From Astropecten irregularis (lineage: Eukaryota; Echinodermata; Asteroidea; Paxillosida; Astropectinidae), in the NCBI GenBank assembly GCA_963971285.1, contig OZ020252.1, forward strand, positions 16,157,662 to 16,221,661: 64,000 nucleotides of DNA. The letters run 5' to 3'. Shown here one piece after another: positions 1 to 11,288 of the stretch (its first letter is position 1; each line of letters opens with the position of its first letter). The notes under the pieces were generated by a model that was given only the letters and a program-made list of their open reading frames with translations, was not told the origin of the DNA and made no database searches. The position numbers were made by a program, and so were the translations under genes.

Positions 1-431
1 AAGGGTGCCTAGTCCACAGCAAGGCACCAAAGAATGCCTCCACCCATATGGTATTGGTTTCAGCAAAGCCAAGTACAGTACTGTATCCCTTTCTTTTCCA
101 ACTTCATCCTATGGTAATACTAACCGAGGATGGGTACTAAAGGAGACATTCCCATAGGGTCGTGCACACAAACATCCTCTAAACCAATTACTTTGAAATT
201 GACATACTGTATGTTCATATTGAGAGCATTCTGTCATCTATTACAGTATGGATGATAAAAATATGTCTTTAAAAAGTACCTGAATAGGCCAACATCGAAA
301 TGTCTCCCTAATTTTCAATGTCTACCAAATGTTCACTTTCAGACGCTAACCTGTCTCCCTAATATCCTATTTGTAAAAATTATATTCTGAATTAATGATT
401 CATTTCTAATTGCACTATTTGATTCTTACAG
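1..431. other. upstream intron/flank of the KRIT1-like gene, no exon recognised
   Basis: No open frame flanked by convincing splice sites was found here. The stretch is AT-rich and probably belongs to the intron before the first visible FERM exon at 432. Earlier exons of the gene would lie outside the window. Confidence 0.5.
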
Positions 432-3400
432 CAATTGGAGCTGCCCCGAGGTTGCCAGCATGCCTTTGCCATATGGATAGCGTCACAAAGCCTACGTAGG
501 TCAAATGTTATGATATATGTTTGAATGGGCTTCGCATTTTGGAGGGAAATGTTTTGGTAGGCAAGGGGCTGTGGGTTATTCTACCTGGTTTGGGCTAGAT
601 TTGTTTCATGTGCCCCCTGATATACAATGTTAGATGTACAGTATCATCTGTTATCGTTTGTTAGTACAAAGTTACAAATTTCCCTTAAAATTGCAATACA
701 ATTACCAATCTCTGCACTTGGACACATTAATTTTAAGTGCAGTTTTCCCTGACAAGTTTCCCTTGTGGTTATTTGATGACAATAATTGATTAAAACGCCG
801 CATTCTCTTTGAGTGATCCCCCTTGTACTGTTCTCAGGTTGCAGCATTGCTGCGCGTATCAATCAAATGATCCCTGGGATAAAGCAGTATGTTTCATGGC
901 TCCTGACTGCCAAACGAACTAAGATAGGCCAAAAAAAAAAAAATGGTTGTGTTGCCCTCAAGTGAAAAAATGACAATTTTGGGTCGGTCGGTCGATTTTT
1001 TTTTTTTTTTTTTTTTTTTACAAGTAATAAACTGCTGCAAACTGCTCATCAGCCAAAATGACCTGAAACATAGCAAATGCTTAAAGTTATGAGGGCCTTT
1101 TTTTTTTTGCCGACTTTCAAACATTTAAGAATAAATACAGGATGTATGGTCACCAGGGCTTATAAATCAACGGTCTTGGGTCGTTTTGAGGAGACACGCT
1201 TTTTTACTACTAAATCTTACATTTTCTGTCAAAAATGGTGAGTTTTTATACTTTAGGACTCGGAGAAAAAAAAAAAAATCCCAACCCAAAGTTTTGGCAT
1301 TTTACAGTCAGTCGCTGAGGGCAACACAACAATTTTTTTTTTCCGGCCTAATTGACTATTGGAGTCACCACCAACGTAGGACTTCTAATCACGCTCCAGT
1401 CAGTTTTCCTTTAATCACTTTCAATGATTGTTTCATATAAAACGCAACAATACTGTAAAAGTATCTTCATTCTTTCAAAAAGTCTGCCATTTTTAAAAAT
1501 TTCCTTGGGGGTTTCGGAACTGCAGATTTACAAATGAGACCCGAACACAAACCAGTACTACACGTCAAGCAATGGAGCATGATCATACAACAGCTGACCA
1601 ATTACAACCCAGAAACGGAGCAGCCATTGCTGTATCTAAGGAGAGACGCCCTGCTCACAGTCGAGGACGAACGAGTGGTAAGGCGACCGTTTCTGAAACA
1701 GCATTTTGGTATCTACTTGTTTTTATAATACAGAGCTACAAAACCTCAGCATTTCTTGTTCAACAACTAATCGAACCCCCCCCCCAAAAAAAAAAAAAGT
1801 GTGTGCTTTCAGAAATATTTCTTGTACAGGCTCATCAAAACCAATTATGTCCTTTTTTATACCAAGCCAAAAAAAAGTTGTGTTATCATCCTGGGGTCGA
1901 TTTCACCAAACGCGTCGTAACTTACAATAAATCATAGGATGTATGATGCATTGCAGCCGCATGTAGAAATTGTTGGATACGATGGGTTATCCTTCGTAAC
2001 TTGAGTTGCGATTGATCATAGGGCTTCGTGAAATCGATCCCAGGCGTAATAACTGACTGTGTTTGTCTTTTTCTCTACTCTGCAAAACATTAAATTACAT
2101 ACAATACAAACCAAGCACATTTTATTTTTCACTCACCAGATCAAGGACACGCACGCTGTGAAGATGCTGTTTGAGGAATGTCTGGTCAACGTGTTGAAAG
2201 GCATGTACCCATCCAGTGATACCGACGCAGTCACATTAGCCGGACTGTACATGCAGGTAAAAAGAATAATCAAAAACTGTGATTCATACAACACACGTGT
2301 ACTTTCTACAAACGATCATACATACTGAATGAATTGCATTTTCTAGAGCTTTGCCATTTGAGCTGTAAGGTTGAATTTCTAACCTTATACATGTATGTCT
2401 TTTAAATAATCATAACCATAGGGGAAACTGATTCAGTCAGTTTCCCTTGTGGTTATTTGATGATTATATTAATTAAAAAGCCGTTTCCTCTTTGAGTGAT
2501 CCCCCATGTGCCGTTCCCAGGTTGCAACATTGTTGCGTGTATCATTGAAACGATCCCTGGGGTATGGCGGTGTGTGCGTGGTTTCATGGCTTCTGACTGC
2601 CAAACGAACAAAGATAGTTGACTATTGGGGTCACCACCAATGTAGGGCTGGATGGCTCAGTTGGTAGAGCGCCTGTAAGGTATTCAGGAGGTCGCTGGTT
2701 CGAATCCCGCTCCAGTAAATTTGTCTTTGTTCTCTTTTAAATAATTTTCAACTTTTGCATCTTGTGTCCCTGACCATGACACATTGGTATCTCGTGTCCT
2801 TGAGCAACACACTTTGCTAGGACACTTTTACATCTTGTGTTCTTATGAAAGACACTTTTAGATGTAGTGTCCTTCAGCAAGACACTTTTCAATCTTGTGT
2901 CCTTTACAAATTACCATGGTTACAAGTATTGGCAAGAGGTTTGAAGCTCTTCAACTTTGAGCTGTACTGAAGCCACTCATTTTGAGGGAGTATATTTTTT
3001 GCGTGTCTTTTATCTTTCTTTTCCTGTTTTTCTCTATTCTGTTAATAGATTGTCTACGGTGATCACGACCCCAGAAAGCACAAACCAAGTTTCCTGACGT
3101 AAGAATTCAAATTGGAAATTGAGTTTTCAATTATTGTCTGCAGTAATTATGAATATAAACCCAAAACCCATAGGCTCTTGCACTAGGAAGCGTACTGAAT
3201 CAAACGTACTTCAACAGTTGGTCACAGGTTTGGTAGGGATTGGTACTGAACCTGACAAACTTCAACAGGCTCCAACTGTTGAATTTTGATTGATTTGGTA
3301 TAAATGTGTCTATGCCTTGGTGTGTTACTGTAGGAGACCTGTCCCAAATCCGACAAAATGACACAATGCTTTTGAACACACAAAATATATGCCAGTGCAC

Positions 3401-5627
3401 TACCACAAATTCCAACAGCAATGTTTATACTATAGACCATGGGTAACCTTACTTACAAAATACATCCCAGTGTACTGCCATAAACTTCAACATTTGTTAT
3501 CACAAGTTTCATGCCTTTCTTCGCTGAGCCTGACAGAATTATTAAACAGAGTATTCCTGAATCTTTGATACCGACTCACAAACAAAACGCAACAACACTT
3601 CCTTATTGTTTGGTACCAAACCAGCCAAAGTCGAAATAGGTATTACTGCCGAAACCATCTTACTGCAACCATTTCTATTCTCATAATTTTTGTTTAAATA
3701 GAAACATCAATTTGCGGCATTTCATCCCAGCCATCAAACTGGACTCCAAGCACCAAGGAGGGCGCTCTGTCAACTGGGCTCAGAAGATAATCAACGAGCA
3801 TCGCAACGTCACCCAGAAGGGAGTCAAGGATGTCACAGTAAGTTCTTCCATATTTTTTTTTTAGAAAAACAGGCATCAAAATAGAGGCCTTTGGTATTAA
3901 ATAGGATCAATTGCAAGTAGTCAACTGCTGCAAACTGCATATTAACCAAAATCATAATAACCTGAATTATATAATGGATTGCTGCTAAATAACAAACACG
4001 GCGAGATCCACAGAAATTGAAAGATTATTTTTCAAATTACAATCAGGGGCACATTTTGGCGGCCCGAACTGTGAACATGTTTTTGCTTTCGCTATTGGTT
4101 CGGTGTTTTGGCGACTTCGGTTCTGCTTCAATGATGTCATGAACGAGAAACTAGTTAGGGAAGGGATTGGTTTACGGTCAGTCCAACATGGCGGATGGGT
4201 AAGCAGACGACTGATTTGCACAGGTCCAAATCCGAACTGCCGTGTCCGCTGCCATTTTTGTTTTGCAAAAGCGTTTTGACGGCCTCCCCCCAACCATGTT
4301 TCTGTTCACCAAGGGTGACGTCAGAAACACTTTCCTGTAACATCTGCCATAACATTCCTCCAGTGGTTGATATTTGAAAGCGGGAAATATCTTTGTTGAA
4401 ATATCTTACCATGTAATATGATGTTCCAACCCATGATACAGAAACTACAGCTGTTATACTTGGAGCACTGCCGCAGCTTCAGCGTGTACGGTTCTGCCTT
4501 CTTCTTTGGTTCTGCCCAGCTGGGTCCGTCACCAGGCAGACAGTCTGGTTCCAACCGCTCACCAGCCGTCTTTGTTGGTGTCAATTCACGGGGAATCCAC
4601 CTCATCAATGCAATCAGCAAGGTATACGTACTGAAATTCGAAAAATTCAAAAACAATTTCGGATTAGATACTTTTTCTTTGTGTCGTTGCTGCGTTCATG
4701 ATCTGAATGTCTCATTGATTCGCTTTGTACGTTTTTTGGTTTGTTTCAGTCTATGCTTTTGAGCGTGTCCTACCGACAGGGTCTTACGTGGGAGTGTTCA
4801 ACGGATATGCAGACACTAAAACTACACATACAGGACCAAGGGGGATCGCTACGCACTATGCCTATCAGATCTAAACAAGTAGGTCAAAGTATATACCTCC
4901 GTAATTATATCCTGTTAGATCCATGCATGGACCCTTCATAGATAGGCAGGAAGTGTGCAGTGAAAGTATATGAGAAGTGCATTGTGGGATAGATTACACT
5001 AAAATTTTGTACACAAATTTCCATAGGCCATCTATGATCCAGGGACCCTTTTGCAAAAAGGTAGGAAGTGTGCAGTGAAGGTATATGAGAAATGCATTGT
5101 GGGACAGTTAGCACTTTGAATGAAATGTGAAAAACATCTTGTACCCTGACTTCATCATGTTCATTGCATTGCATATGTACACATTTATACACCACTGTGC
5201 CTACATCCTATTAAAAGACCTTTCCAAAATTTGGGTTTTGGCTTCGGCTTTTTTGGCTTCTCATCTCGATCCCCCCACACACTGAAACTTTCCAAGCCAT
5301 AGCCGAAAGCCGGATTTTTGTTACCTTTAAATTTATTTTAGAAATGGATGTATGAAATGAAGCCAGAGCCGTAGCTGAAGCTGGCATTTTGAGACTGGAC
5401 AGTATTCAGCACAGGAAGCCATATTGGGAAGCCGTATGAGGACTACACGTTGCAAATATCTCATTGTGAATACTGTTACACAAACTACACATTCCAATTT
5501 CTTTTTATACTTATTGTCATTCTTGCAGGCTGCAATAATCGGCAACCTAGCGAACAAGATCTCAGGGAGACAGCCGACCACGAGCAGTCAGTCATCAGTA
5601 CCCATTGGCAGGACTGGAAGCATCTAA
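432..5627 (+). CDS. KRIT1: KRIT1 (CCM1)-like protein, C-terminal FERM domain, 3' eight coding exons
   Basis: KRIT1 is a Rap1-binding scaffold of cell junctions and the CCM complex. Coding exons: 432-495, 1526-1677, 2140-2256, 3049-3098, 3702-3837, 4442-4621, 4750-4878, 5529-5627 (stop TAA 5625-5627). All join in frame for 308 residues, with GT-AG borders. Recognisable FERM segments are HKPVLHVKQW, EQPLLYLRRDALL, NVLKGMYPSSD, IVYGDHDPRKHK, a YGSAFFFG strand and VFVGVNSRGIHLIN. The order matches the F1-F2-F3 lobes of vertebrate KRIT1 as I remember it. The PTB-like F3 lobe ends soon after exon 4750-4878, and the last exon adds a polar serine/threonine-rich tail of about 33 residues. The 5' part (Nudix-like domain, NPxY motifs, ankyrin repeats) is outside the window. 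The gene converges on the alsin-like gene. Identification is by motif memory; another FERM protein such as FRMD8 is less likely because of the IVYG-KHK motif. Confidence 0.85.
750..1420 (+). mobile_element. tRNA-derived SINE copy split by a nested inverted-repeat element
   Basis: The left SINE part (about 750-926) matches the upstream half of the intact copy at 2430-2717. The right part (about 1350-1420) continues that sequence (TTGACTATTGG-GTCACCACCAA). Between them sits a foreign element, 927-1348. TA flanks both sides of the insert. The tRNA-like part of this copy is degenerate. Confidence 0.7.
927..1348. mobile_element. MITE with GGCC-A/T-rich inverted ends, copy 1, nested in a SINE
   Basis: The ends read GGCC-poly(A)-TGGTTGTGTTGCCCTC and, inverted, GGGCAACACAAC-poly(T)-GGCC. 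The interior shares a TCAAACATTTAAGAATAAA core and a GACCGTTGATTTATAAGCCC core with the copy at 22589-22931. This copy carries about 110 bp more, near 1000-1100, including long poly(T). Flanking TA dinucleotides suggest a Tc1/mariner-type TA target duplication. Confidence 0.65.
1891..2044. mobile_element. short TIR element (ends CTGGGGTCGATTTCA), copy 1
   Basis: The two ends are imperfect inverted repeats (GGGTCGATTTCACCAAA and, at the other side, GTGAAATCGATCCCAGG). Related copies are at 11152-11288 and 14494-14577. No coding capacity. It lies in the intron after the second visible KRIT1-like exon. Confidence 0.65.
2430..2717 (+). mobile_element. tRNA-derived SINE, most complete + copy
   Basis: The 3' part holds RNA polymerase III promoter-like boxes: TGGCTCAGTTGGTAGAG (box A) at about 2650-2666 and GGTTCGAATCC (box B) at about 2697-2707, in tRNA-like spacing. 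About 230 bp of associated sequence precedes it and recurs in the other copies (750-1420, 6535-6690, 63355-63640 inverted). It is intronic. Confidence 0.75.
2757..2912. repeat. degenerate tandem repeat of a ~35-40 bp unit (TTGTGTCCTT...GACACTTTT)
   Basis: About four imperfect units of a CTTGTGTCCTT-A-CAAGACACTTTT motif lie head to tail in a KRIT1-like intron. Each unit is itself a weak inverted repeat (GTGTCCT against AGGACAC). Confidence 0.6.
3190..3535 (+). repeat. dispersed repeat shared with introns of both copper-protein genes
   Basis: The block starting near CTAGGAAGCGTACTGAAT and running through GGTTTGGTAGGGATTGGTACTGAACCTGAC recurs at about 40475-40680 and 54345-54690, in intron 2 of each hemocyanin/phenoloxidase-like gene. 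No coding content is apparent. Confidence 0.7.
4915..5125. repeat. dispersed repeat with two direct ~50-bp units (GGAAGTGTGCAGTGAA)
   Basis: Two direct units share GGAAGTGTGCAGTGAA-GTATATGAGAA-TGCATTGTGGGA. Inverted relatives lie at 21330-21540 and 25706-25765. It lies in the last KRIT1-like intron. Confidence 0.65.
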
Positions 5628-6346
5628 CTCAACCCTAAGCTGCTGAGCTGAAATTATCAAACTCAAGAGAGGGCGCTATTGTCATCTGAACAACACCACC
5701 TAGAAGTGAACAGGCATTTGTGTTCACATTACTATCCGAGGACAAGGCATTTTTAGTCCTATTGTACTTGAATACACTTCCATAGACTAAGAATACATGA
5801 TCAAGGACAATGGGAGACTTTTGGAGAGGGCTGTCGATAGAGGGCAGCAAACTACCAGGCTCCTTAAAACTTGTTTACACGCTGTAAGTACGGCGGTTGT
5901 CCAAAAACTCACCGGAAGACGCCGGAAAATACTGTGAACATTAGATTCAGGCCATTTACAATCAATTTTTATATTCAAAACAGCCGCCCACCAAGATTTC
6001 AATGCCCGAAAAACACAAAGTTAGGTGAAATTCTGATGTTTGGCAAGGAATAATGTGATAGGCTTCGCTTGCAAAGTAAATACTCTGTGCACAAAACTGA
6101 ATGCTGTTTGCCGTGGGCCACCGTGATCATTTGTAATTCGCCCTTTTAGTGGCCAATCTCCACAAATTCTGCATTTGTTCGTTCTTGGGGAACTCATGTC
6201 CTCCCCTGTCACCACAACCGGACACTGCACAGTATTTACCAGGCATTTTCATTCGAAGAATGTTTCATTGTAATTTTGTTATCCTCCTTGTCCTTGATCC
6301 TTATACAAAACATGTACACACTTTCTCATTAGCCTAGATGTAGGTA

Positions 6347-6440
6347 CAATAGCGCTCCGCACTTGCGCTAAAAATAGCAGGCTAAATGCTGTGACGTCAC
6401 ACCGGATCTCAGACAAACATTGAAACCATGCAAGTTCTGC
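6347..6440. mobile_element. truncated TIR element (end CAATAGCGCTCCGCACT)
   Basis: Only one end is present here: CAATAGCGCTCCGCACT followed by GCGCTAAAAATAGCA and TGACGTCAC. Two-ended relatives are at 10371-10532, 30885-31023 and 32029-32189. Confidence 0.55.
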
Positions 6441-6534
6441 AAAAGTTTTCACCAGCAAAAAATCGCATAAACCATGGACTGTTAAACTGAAACGTAATAC
6501 TCTGTTCAAATCATTTATTTCTGAGGTCTGAAAT

Positions 6535-6690
6535 AACATGAAATGATCCTTGGGATATAGCGGTATGTGTATGGTTGCATGGCTTCTGACTGCCAAAGGA
6601 ACAAAGATGATTGACTATTAGGGCTAGGTAGCTCAGTTGGTAAGAGCGCCAGTGGTATTCCGGAGATCGCTGGTTCAATTTGTCTTTTTT
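6535..6690 (+). mobile_element. tRNA-derived SINE, partial copy
   Basis: It matches the 2430-2717 SINE from the ATGATCC-TGGGATA segment through a mutated tRNA-like part (GGTAGCTCAGTTGGTAAGAGCGCC). The box B arm is damaged after CGCTGGTTC. Confidence 0.65.
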
Positions 6691-6867
6691 CACTTTCTAA
6701 TGACATAAATGCTAACAGTTAGTTAGCAAGAGGGTAGGTAGGTAGGTAGGAACAGTGGTAGTTGTTAGAGATTTATGGGTTGCACTTTTTGCTGGCAAAA
6801 AGGCGAGACAGTAACTGTTAGTTGCAAAATTGGGTACAGGAATTGTGCATTTTATTCACAGAATACA

Positions 6868-7135
6868 GGGATCCCAATACAACGCATTTAAAGTCGATCT
6901 GCGCACTTTCACATTCGAAAACGAGGCTGTCTGTGTCCGCGTCTCAAACACGAAGGTGTGTGTACATACACAATGCACATTCACGGTCTGCTAGAGCGAA
7001 GCACACCAACTCGTACCTGAGCTGAGAGTGTGATGTTCGTGTAGTAATGCATGCAGCCTGTACTGTGGTGAGTGGCCGTGGCAGCATGGCCAAGCAAAGT
7101 TCAGCACAGAGGGCCTCAGTTTCAATGCTGATATG
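6868..7135 (+). repeat. dispersed ~200-270 bp repeat, copy 1 of 3
   Basis: It begins at GGGATCCCAATACAA and contains AACGAGGCTGTCTGTGTC and GAGCTGAGAGTGTGATGTTCGTG. Other copies are at 30330-30580 (inverted) and 63698-63905. In two of the three places it lies 60-180 bp from a SINE of the 2430 family, so it may be part of a larger composite repeat. Confidence 0.65.
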
Positions 7136-7589
7136 CGCAGCAGATCACGCTAATTTGACATCCCTCTGAGCATTCATGTGCCGTTTTATCTAGGCTTGGA
7201 AAGTTGAACTATTATTAAAGATGTCTTTTAGCACTAACTTAGTAAGACGGAATGGTTTTAATTTAGACATTGGTTGTTTCTGGCCAAACTATTATAAAGT
7301 AGCTGTAGTTTTCTCCTATTCTTGTGTGAGGGGTCACAAGTTGTGATATTGACTTTGACTGAAGCATTCACCAATGATTGGCCCCCAACCATTTTGAATC
7401 TGTCAAAATCCATCCTTGGTGTCGCAGGAAAGTTTGTGGAGTCACTGTATCCTATCTTGGGCCAAAACTAAAGAATGGGCAATATGAGATAATAATATTA
7501 ATAATTTGGGAGGCTATTCATCCTTACTGGCAGCTGGGGTGCTGAATTACGAAGGATGCGACTTCAACGTGATCGAGTAGCAGGCTTTC

Positions 7590-7815
7590 ATGGGCGCCCT
7601 TGGCTGCCAGCCACATCAACCCATTTATGATCATGGAGCACTGCATGAGCACAGCCTGAGATGGAAATTGTTTGATTTTTGTGGAGGGAGGAAAACTGGA
7701 GAACCCGGAGAAAAAACCCTCTTGGCACAGGAGAGAACCAACTCACAACTGTACTCACATATGACCTATAAGCCGGGGTCGAACCCCGGCCACATTTGTG
7801 AGAGTCAAGTGGCGA
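7590..7815. mobile_element. SINE-like repeat with a tRNA T-arm-like hairpin
   Basis: It includes AACTGGAGAACCCGGAGAAAAAACC and the short perfect hairpin GCCGGGGTCGAACCCCGGC at about 7771-7789, which resembles a tRNA T-arm. Open frames here are incidental. The family assignment rests on resemblance only. Confidence 0.45.
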
Positions 7816-8789
7816 ACGTACTTTGCCCCCGTAGATATGCACTGTATTGGATTTTGATAGATGTTATGGATTTAGGAAGATATAAGTAGGCAATATTTGC
7901 CTTCAAATGCAAGGAATCAGTCCATTGCAAATTTGGAAAAAAGGGTTTTTGTGTACATATATTTTAAAAAGTTAAGTATCTGTATATATGTACATCATAT
8001 ACATATATGTATGTATAATGTCCATTCTTTTGCCAAAATATTTGACTGGTAATAGTTTTATGCAGTAAATAGATTTGGGCTTGGGGAGGGGTATGATAGT
8101 ATGATACAAAAGTAAGATACTGTAGTACCTTTAATCAAAAGTTTAGAGGAATTCAAGCGAAACATCCAATTTATTTGTGGGTCTAAAAGTTGGGTAGTTT
8201 AATAAAACGTGAGTAGGAAAGATTTCTGGTCTATTCCCACCTTGAATGTCCCACCGTACCCTAGGGCTTTGTTGTAGGCATATTAAGAGTGATTATTGAA
8301 GCTACTGGTAATTATTAGTAACACAGCATAGCACTGGTATCCAGCATGCCGTTCAAAGATGCGTATTATCATCCCTGGTCATCGGGCTATATTTACACTC
8401 ATGAAACCATCAACTCCTTGGGGAGTATACAGCCCTGGCTGCTATAAAGTGCACAAAGGGTAATCAAGCACAAAGCCATCTCAAGACTCACAGGTACCCA
8501 TGAGAGAAGCAATATGTGACACTTGCACACTAACCCATGGCTGTGTGGACTGGAATCCACAATTGGTAAAATGGCCCCATGTAACAGCTGATCTCTAGTG
8601 CAGAACCTTGACTAAAATCCACACCCATGGGAAAACATTTATACAAACAGGCCTTTAGATTCCAGTTCAATTCCACTTGTTACTTCCGTAGCATTCACAC
8701 CATTAGGAAGCTTTACCTAACCTCTAAACCAAGCTATGGTATCTGAGAATCTTTGGACAAACAACCCACATGCACAGTGGCTACTGAAT

Positions 8790-9000
8790 TGTGTATCAGG
8801 TTTAAGTTGATCCTAACCCACTGTATCTACCACACAAGTTAATAGCTGCTTTAATACCACATTACCATAGTCTCCACAGTGGGGGATTGGATCATAAACC
8901 ACATATATTACCACACAAACCACACTGTGGTGTATTGTGGTATTCAGGATACCACACTTACCACAGGAAAACCCATATGTGGAGAACTGTGCTCTGCAGT
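8790..9000 (+). repeat. dispersed repeat with ACCACA/TGTGGT pairs, copy 1 of 5
   Basis: The core GGATCATAAACCA-TTACCACACAAACCACACTGTGGTGTATTGTGGTAT is rich in short inverted TGTGGT/ACCACA pairs. Other copies lie at 10240-10370, 13963-14095, 28315-28535 and 62474-62605. No coding capacity. Confidence 0.65.
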
Positions 9001-9414
9001 TTCGGTTTATAATTCAAACCAACATTTTAGAATCATAAATGTAACATTCGTAATACGTTTTAGTCTTAATATTTGGGATAAAAACAAAGATACTAGCATG
9101 ACTTGAGTGAAAAGATAAAAAAGAAAATGTGTTAATAAATTAAAATAGCACCTAGCAGGCTTTTGAAGTGGATCTTTAAAAAAATTCAACTCTAACCTCC
9201 ACTAAACCACCAGAAAAAGGATCCTAGTTGTAAATTGTGCACTGCCATTACCTTGTGTTCAAAGCATTATATAATAAATTGACTATTTCATTGTATTGTT
9301 TTGTTTACTTCTGCGGTATCATTTGGGAAAACAATGCATAAATGTATGTAGCACTATATCTGTCTGAACCATTGAAGTGTATGTATTTGATGGGAATGTT
9401 AACTCACTGTTAAA

Positions 9415-9775
9415 GGTAGTATCATACTTTGGTAAAAACCAAAACAAAAATGTTCACAGATTTACGTATAACTTACAGGGTATGAAGATGGTGGTGGTAG
9501 AAACCTGCCGTTAAAATTATTCCGCCTGAAATTGTGTATTTATCCAGAAATTAGTAAAACAACAACCGAAAATCTTTTTGATCTTTTAAAAGATCAAAAA
9601 TAAAAGAGAAAAGACTTAAGAAATACTGTGGCAGTTTTTCACGATTTTCTCAAAAAGTGAGCAACGTATGGGACTGGAACTTTCACAGATGACTGTGACT
9701 GTATCTTCCTTGATATTTTTGCCCACGAATCTGTACTTTTTTGACAAAAAGCAAAGTATGATATTACCTTTAACC
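9415..9775. mobile_element. TIR element (ends TAAAGGTA...TACCTTTA), copy 1
   Basis: It starts near TTAAAGGTAGTATCATACTTTG and ends near CAAAGTATGATATTACCTTTAA, an inverted terminal match. Inside is a palindromic CTTTTTGATCTTTTAAAAGATCAAAAA segment. A diverged copy is at about 23428-23790. Confidence 0.6.
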
Positions 9776-10370
9776 CAATGAAGAGCTAACACTAGGAAAT
9801 TACCATGGAAATGTACAAATATTCATTAACTGAAAAATATTAGCCTACAAGTGATACAATTCTTTGCTGAAATTCTTGTGAAATATAATAATGTTGAGTA
9901 AGCACAGAATATTCTGCTTAAGCGGCAATTTGTTTTTTGCTTAAAAGATAATAATAGCAAAGCCATTTTAATCGAGCCCTGGTTGGAGAAGATGAGTTCC
10001 ATTTGGAACTTCGGTGTTTGTATACAAACCTATGGAAAATAATGTAATAAATTTTTCTGTACTGTAACCTGAATTTTCACAATTGTGTTCTTTTACTGTG
10101 TTGTTAAAGAGCTGGATGCTCAATTTGCTTAAATTCCAAAATCACATTCTGGTTTATAATGATATATAATACAATTACAACACTTTCAGTGCAAAATGGC
10201 CACCATAAACTCCCTACACCTCACAAGACAAGAGCTGCTTACCACACATTACCAAACTCTTCACAAGAGGGAAAAGAGGAACTGGATCATAAACCATGCA
10301 TTACCACACAAACCACACTGTGGTGTATTGTGGTATTCAGGATACCACACTTACCACAGGAAAAACCATG

Positions 10371-10532
10371 TGCTCCGCACTAATGACGTCACAAAATCCC
10401 CGGATGTCAGACAAATTACATTGACTCCCACATATAGTGTATGGAAGCGCGCACCCACACACATTTGCATGATGGTTGCAATATGTTTGTCTGAGCCGGT
10501 GCTATTTTTAGCGCAAGTGCGGAGTGCTATTG
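10371..10532. mobile_element. TIR element (CAATAGCGCTCCGCACT family), copy 2
   Basis: It runs from TGCTCCGCACTAATGACGTCAC to GCGCAAGTGCGGAGTGCTATTG, about 160 bp. The ends are inverted relatives. It directly abuts the 10240-10370 TGTGGT repeat. Confidence 0.65.
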
Positions 10533-10844
10533 AAGGGTAGTGACAGGCTTTGTTAACCGGTAGTGAAGTAAGTCCCAAGCCTAGCCTCTACTCTGGTTTT
10601 GTAAAGGGCGTAACCGATTCAACAAATATTGCGCCTCGATATAACAGCAAAATGCTGTAGGCCTAAATATCGTGACTCAATGACAAAATGTAAATATGCT
10701 AGAAATTGATGGGAAAGAGTTCCACTGACGGACATCACTCTGACACCTTGTGCATAAACCCCCCTTGGGACTGACCTGCAGGTGCCCATCACTAGAGTGC
10801 TTTTTGAGATTAAAAAAAATGGCTGCCACTGCTTTTTAAGTGGG

Positions 10845-10981
10845 GGTTCCTGAAGTTTAGTACACTCAGGCTAGGTTTAGTAAACTCAGGTAGACTGGTA
10901 CCCAGCTTCTACTTACCTAGAATTTAGGTGAGTAGAAGCTGGGTACTAGCTAACCCGAGTGTACTTAACTTCAGGAACCCC
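10845..10981. repeat. long near-perfect palindrome / foldback hairpin
   Basis: The outer arms GGGGTTCCTGAAGTTTAGTACAC and GTGTACTTAACTTCAGGAACCCC pair. The inner arms GTACCCAGCTTCTACTTACCTA and TAGGTGAGTAGAAGCTGGGTAC pair almost perfectly around a 5-nt loop. It is either a snapback MITE or a hairpin-forming transcript; nothing decides between them here. Confidence 0.75.
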
Positions 10982-11151
10982 TTTAAGTGTATCTTTTAAA
11001 AAACACCCCATAAAGTAAAACTCACTTTTCAGATACGCTACCTCAGTTCTACATAGGTGAGATTGAAGTTCATCATCATAACTTGTATCCAGTAAGTCGC
11101 TTTTTCCGTAATGGCCGTCAGTGGAATTCTTCCCATTTGATGTTTTGAGGA

Positions 11152-11288
11152 CTGGGGTGGATTTCAACAAACTCATCGTAACATCGGTATTGTAGCCACA
11201 CATAGAAATCAAAGGATACGATGGCTTATCATTCGTACATGTAACTCGAGTTATGATCGATCATAGGGCTTGGTGAAATCTACCTCTG
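11152..11288. mobile_element. short TIR element (CTGGGGTCGATTTCA family), copy 2
   Basis: The ends are GGGGTGGATTTCAACAAACT and TTGGTGAAATCTACCTCTGG. The interior shares GGATACGATGG-TTATC-TTCGTA with copy 1 at 1891-2044. Confidence 0.6.

Noticed and set aside
1572..1937. 121-codon plus frame overlapping the KRIT1-like exon
   Set aside because: It is another frame over exon 1526-1677 and the following intron. The exon's own frame continues the FERM sequence.
2640..2717. Functional tRNA gene
   Set aside because: Box A and B are present, but the anticodon stem and acceptor do not fold properly and the unit is part of a multi-copy SINE, also at 63355-63640.
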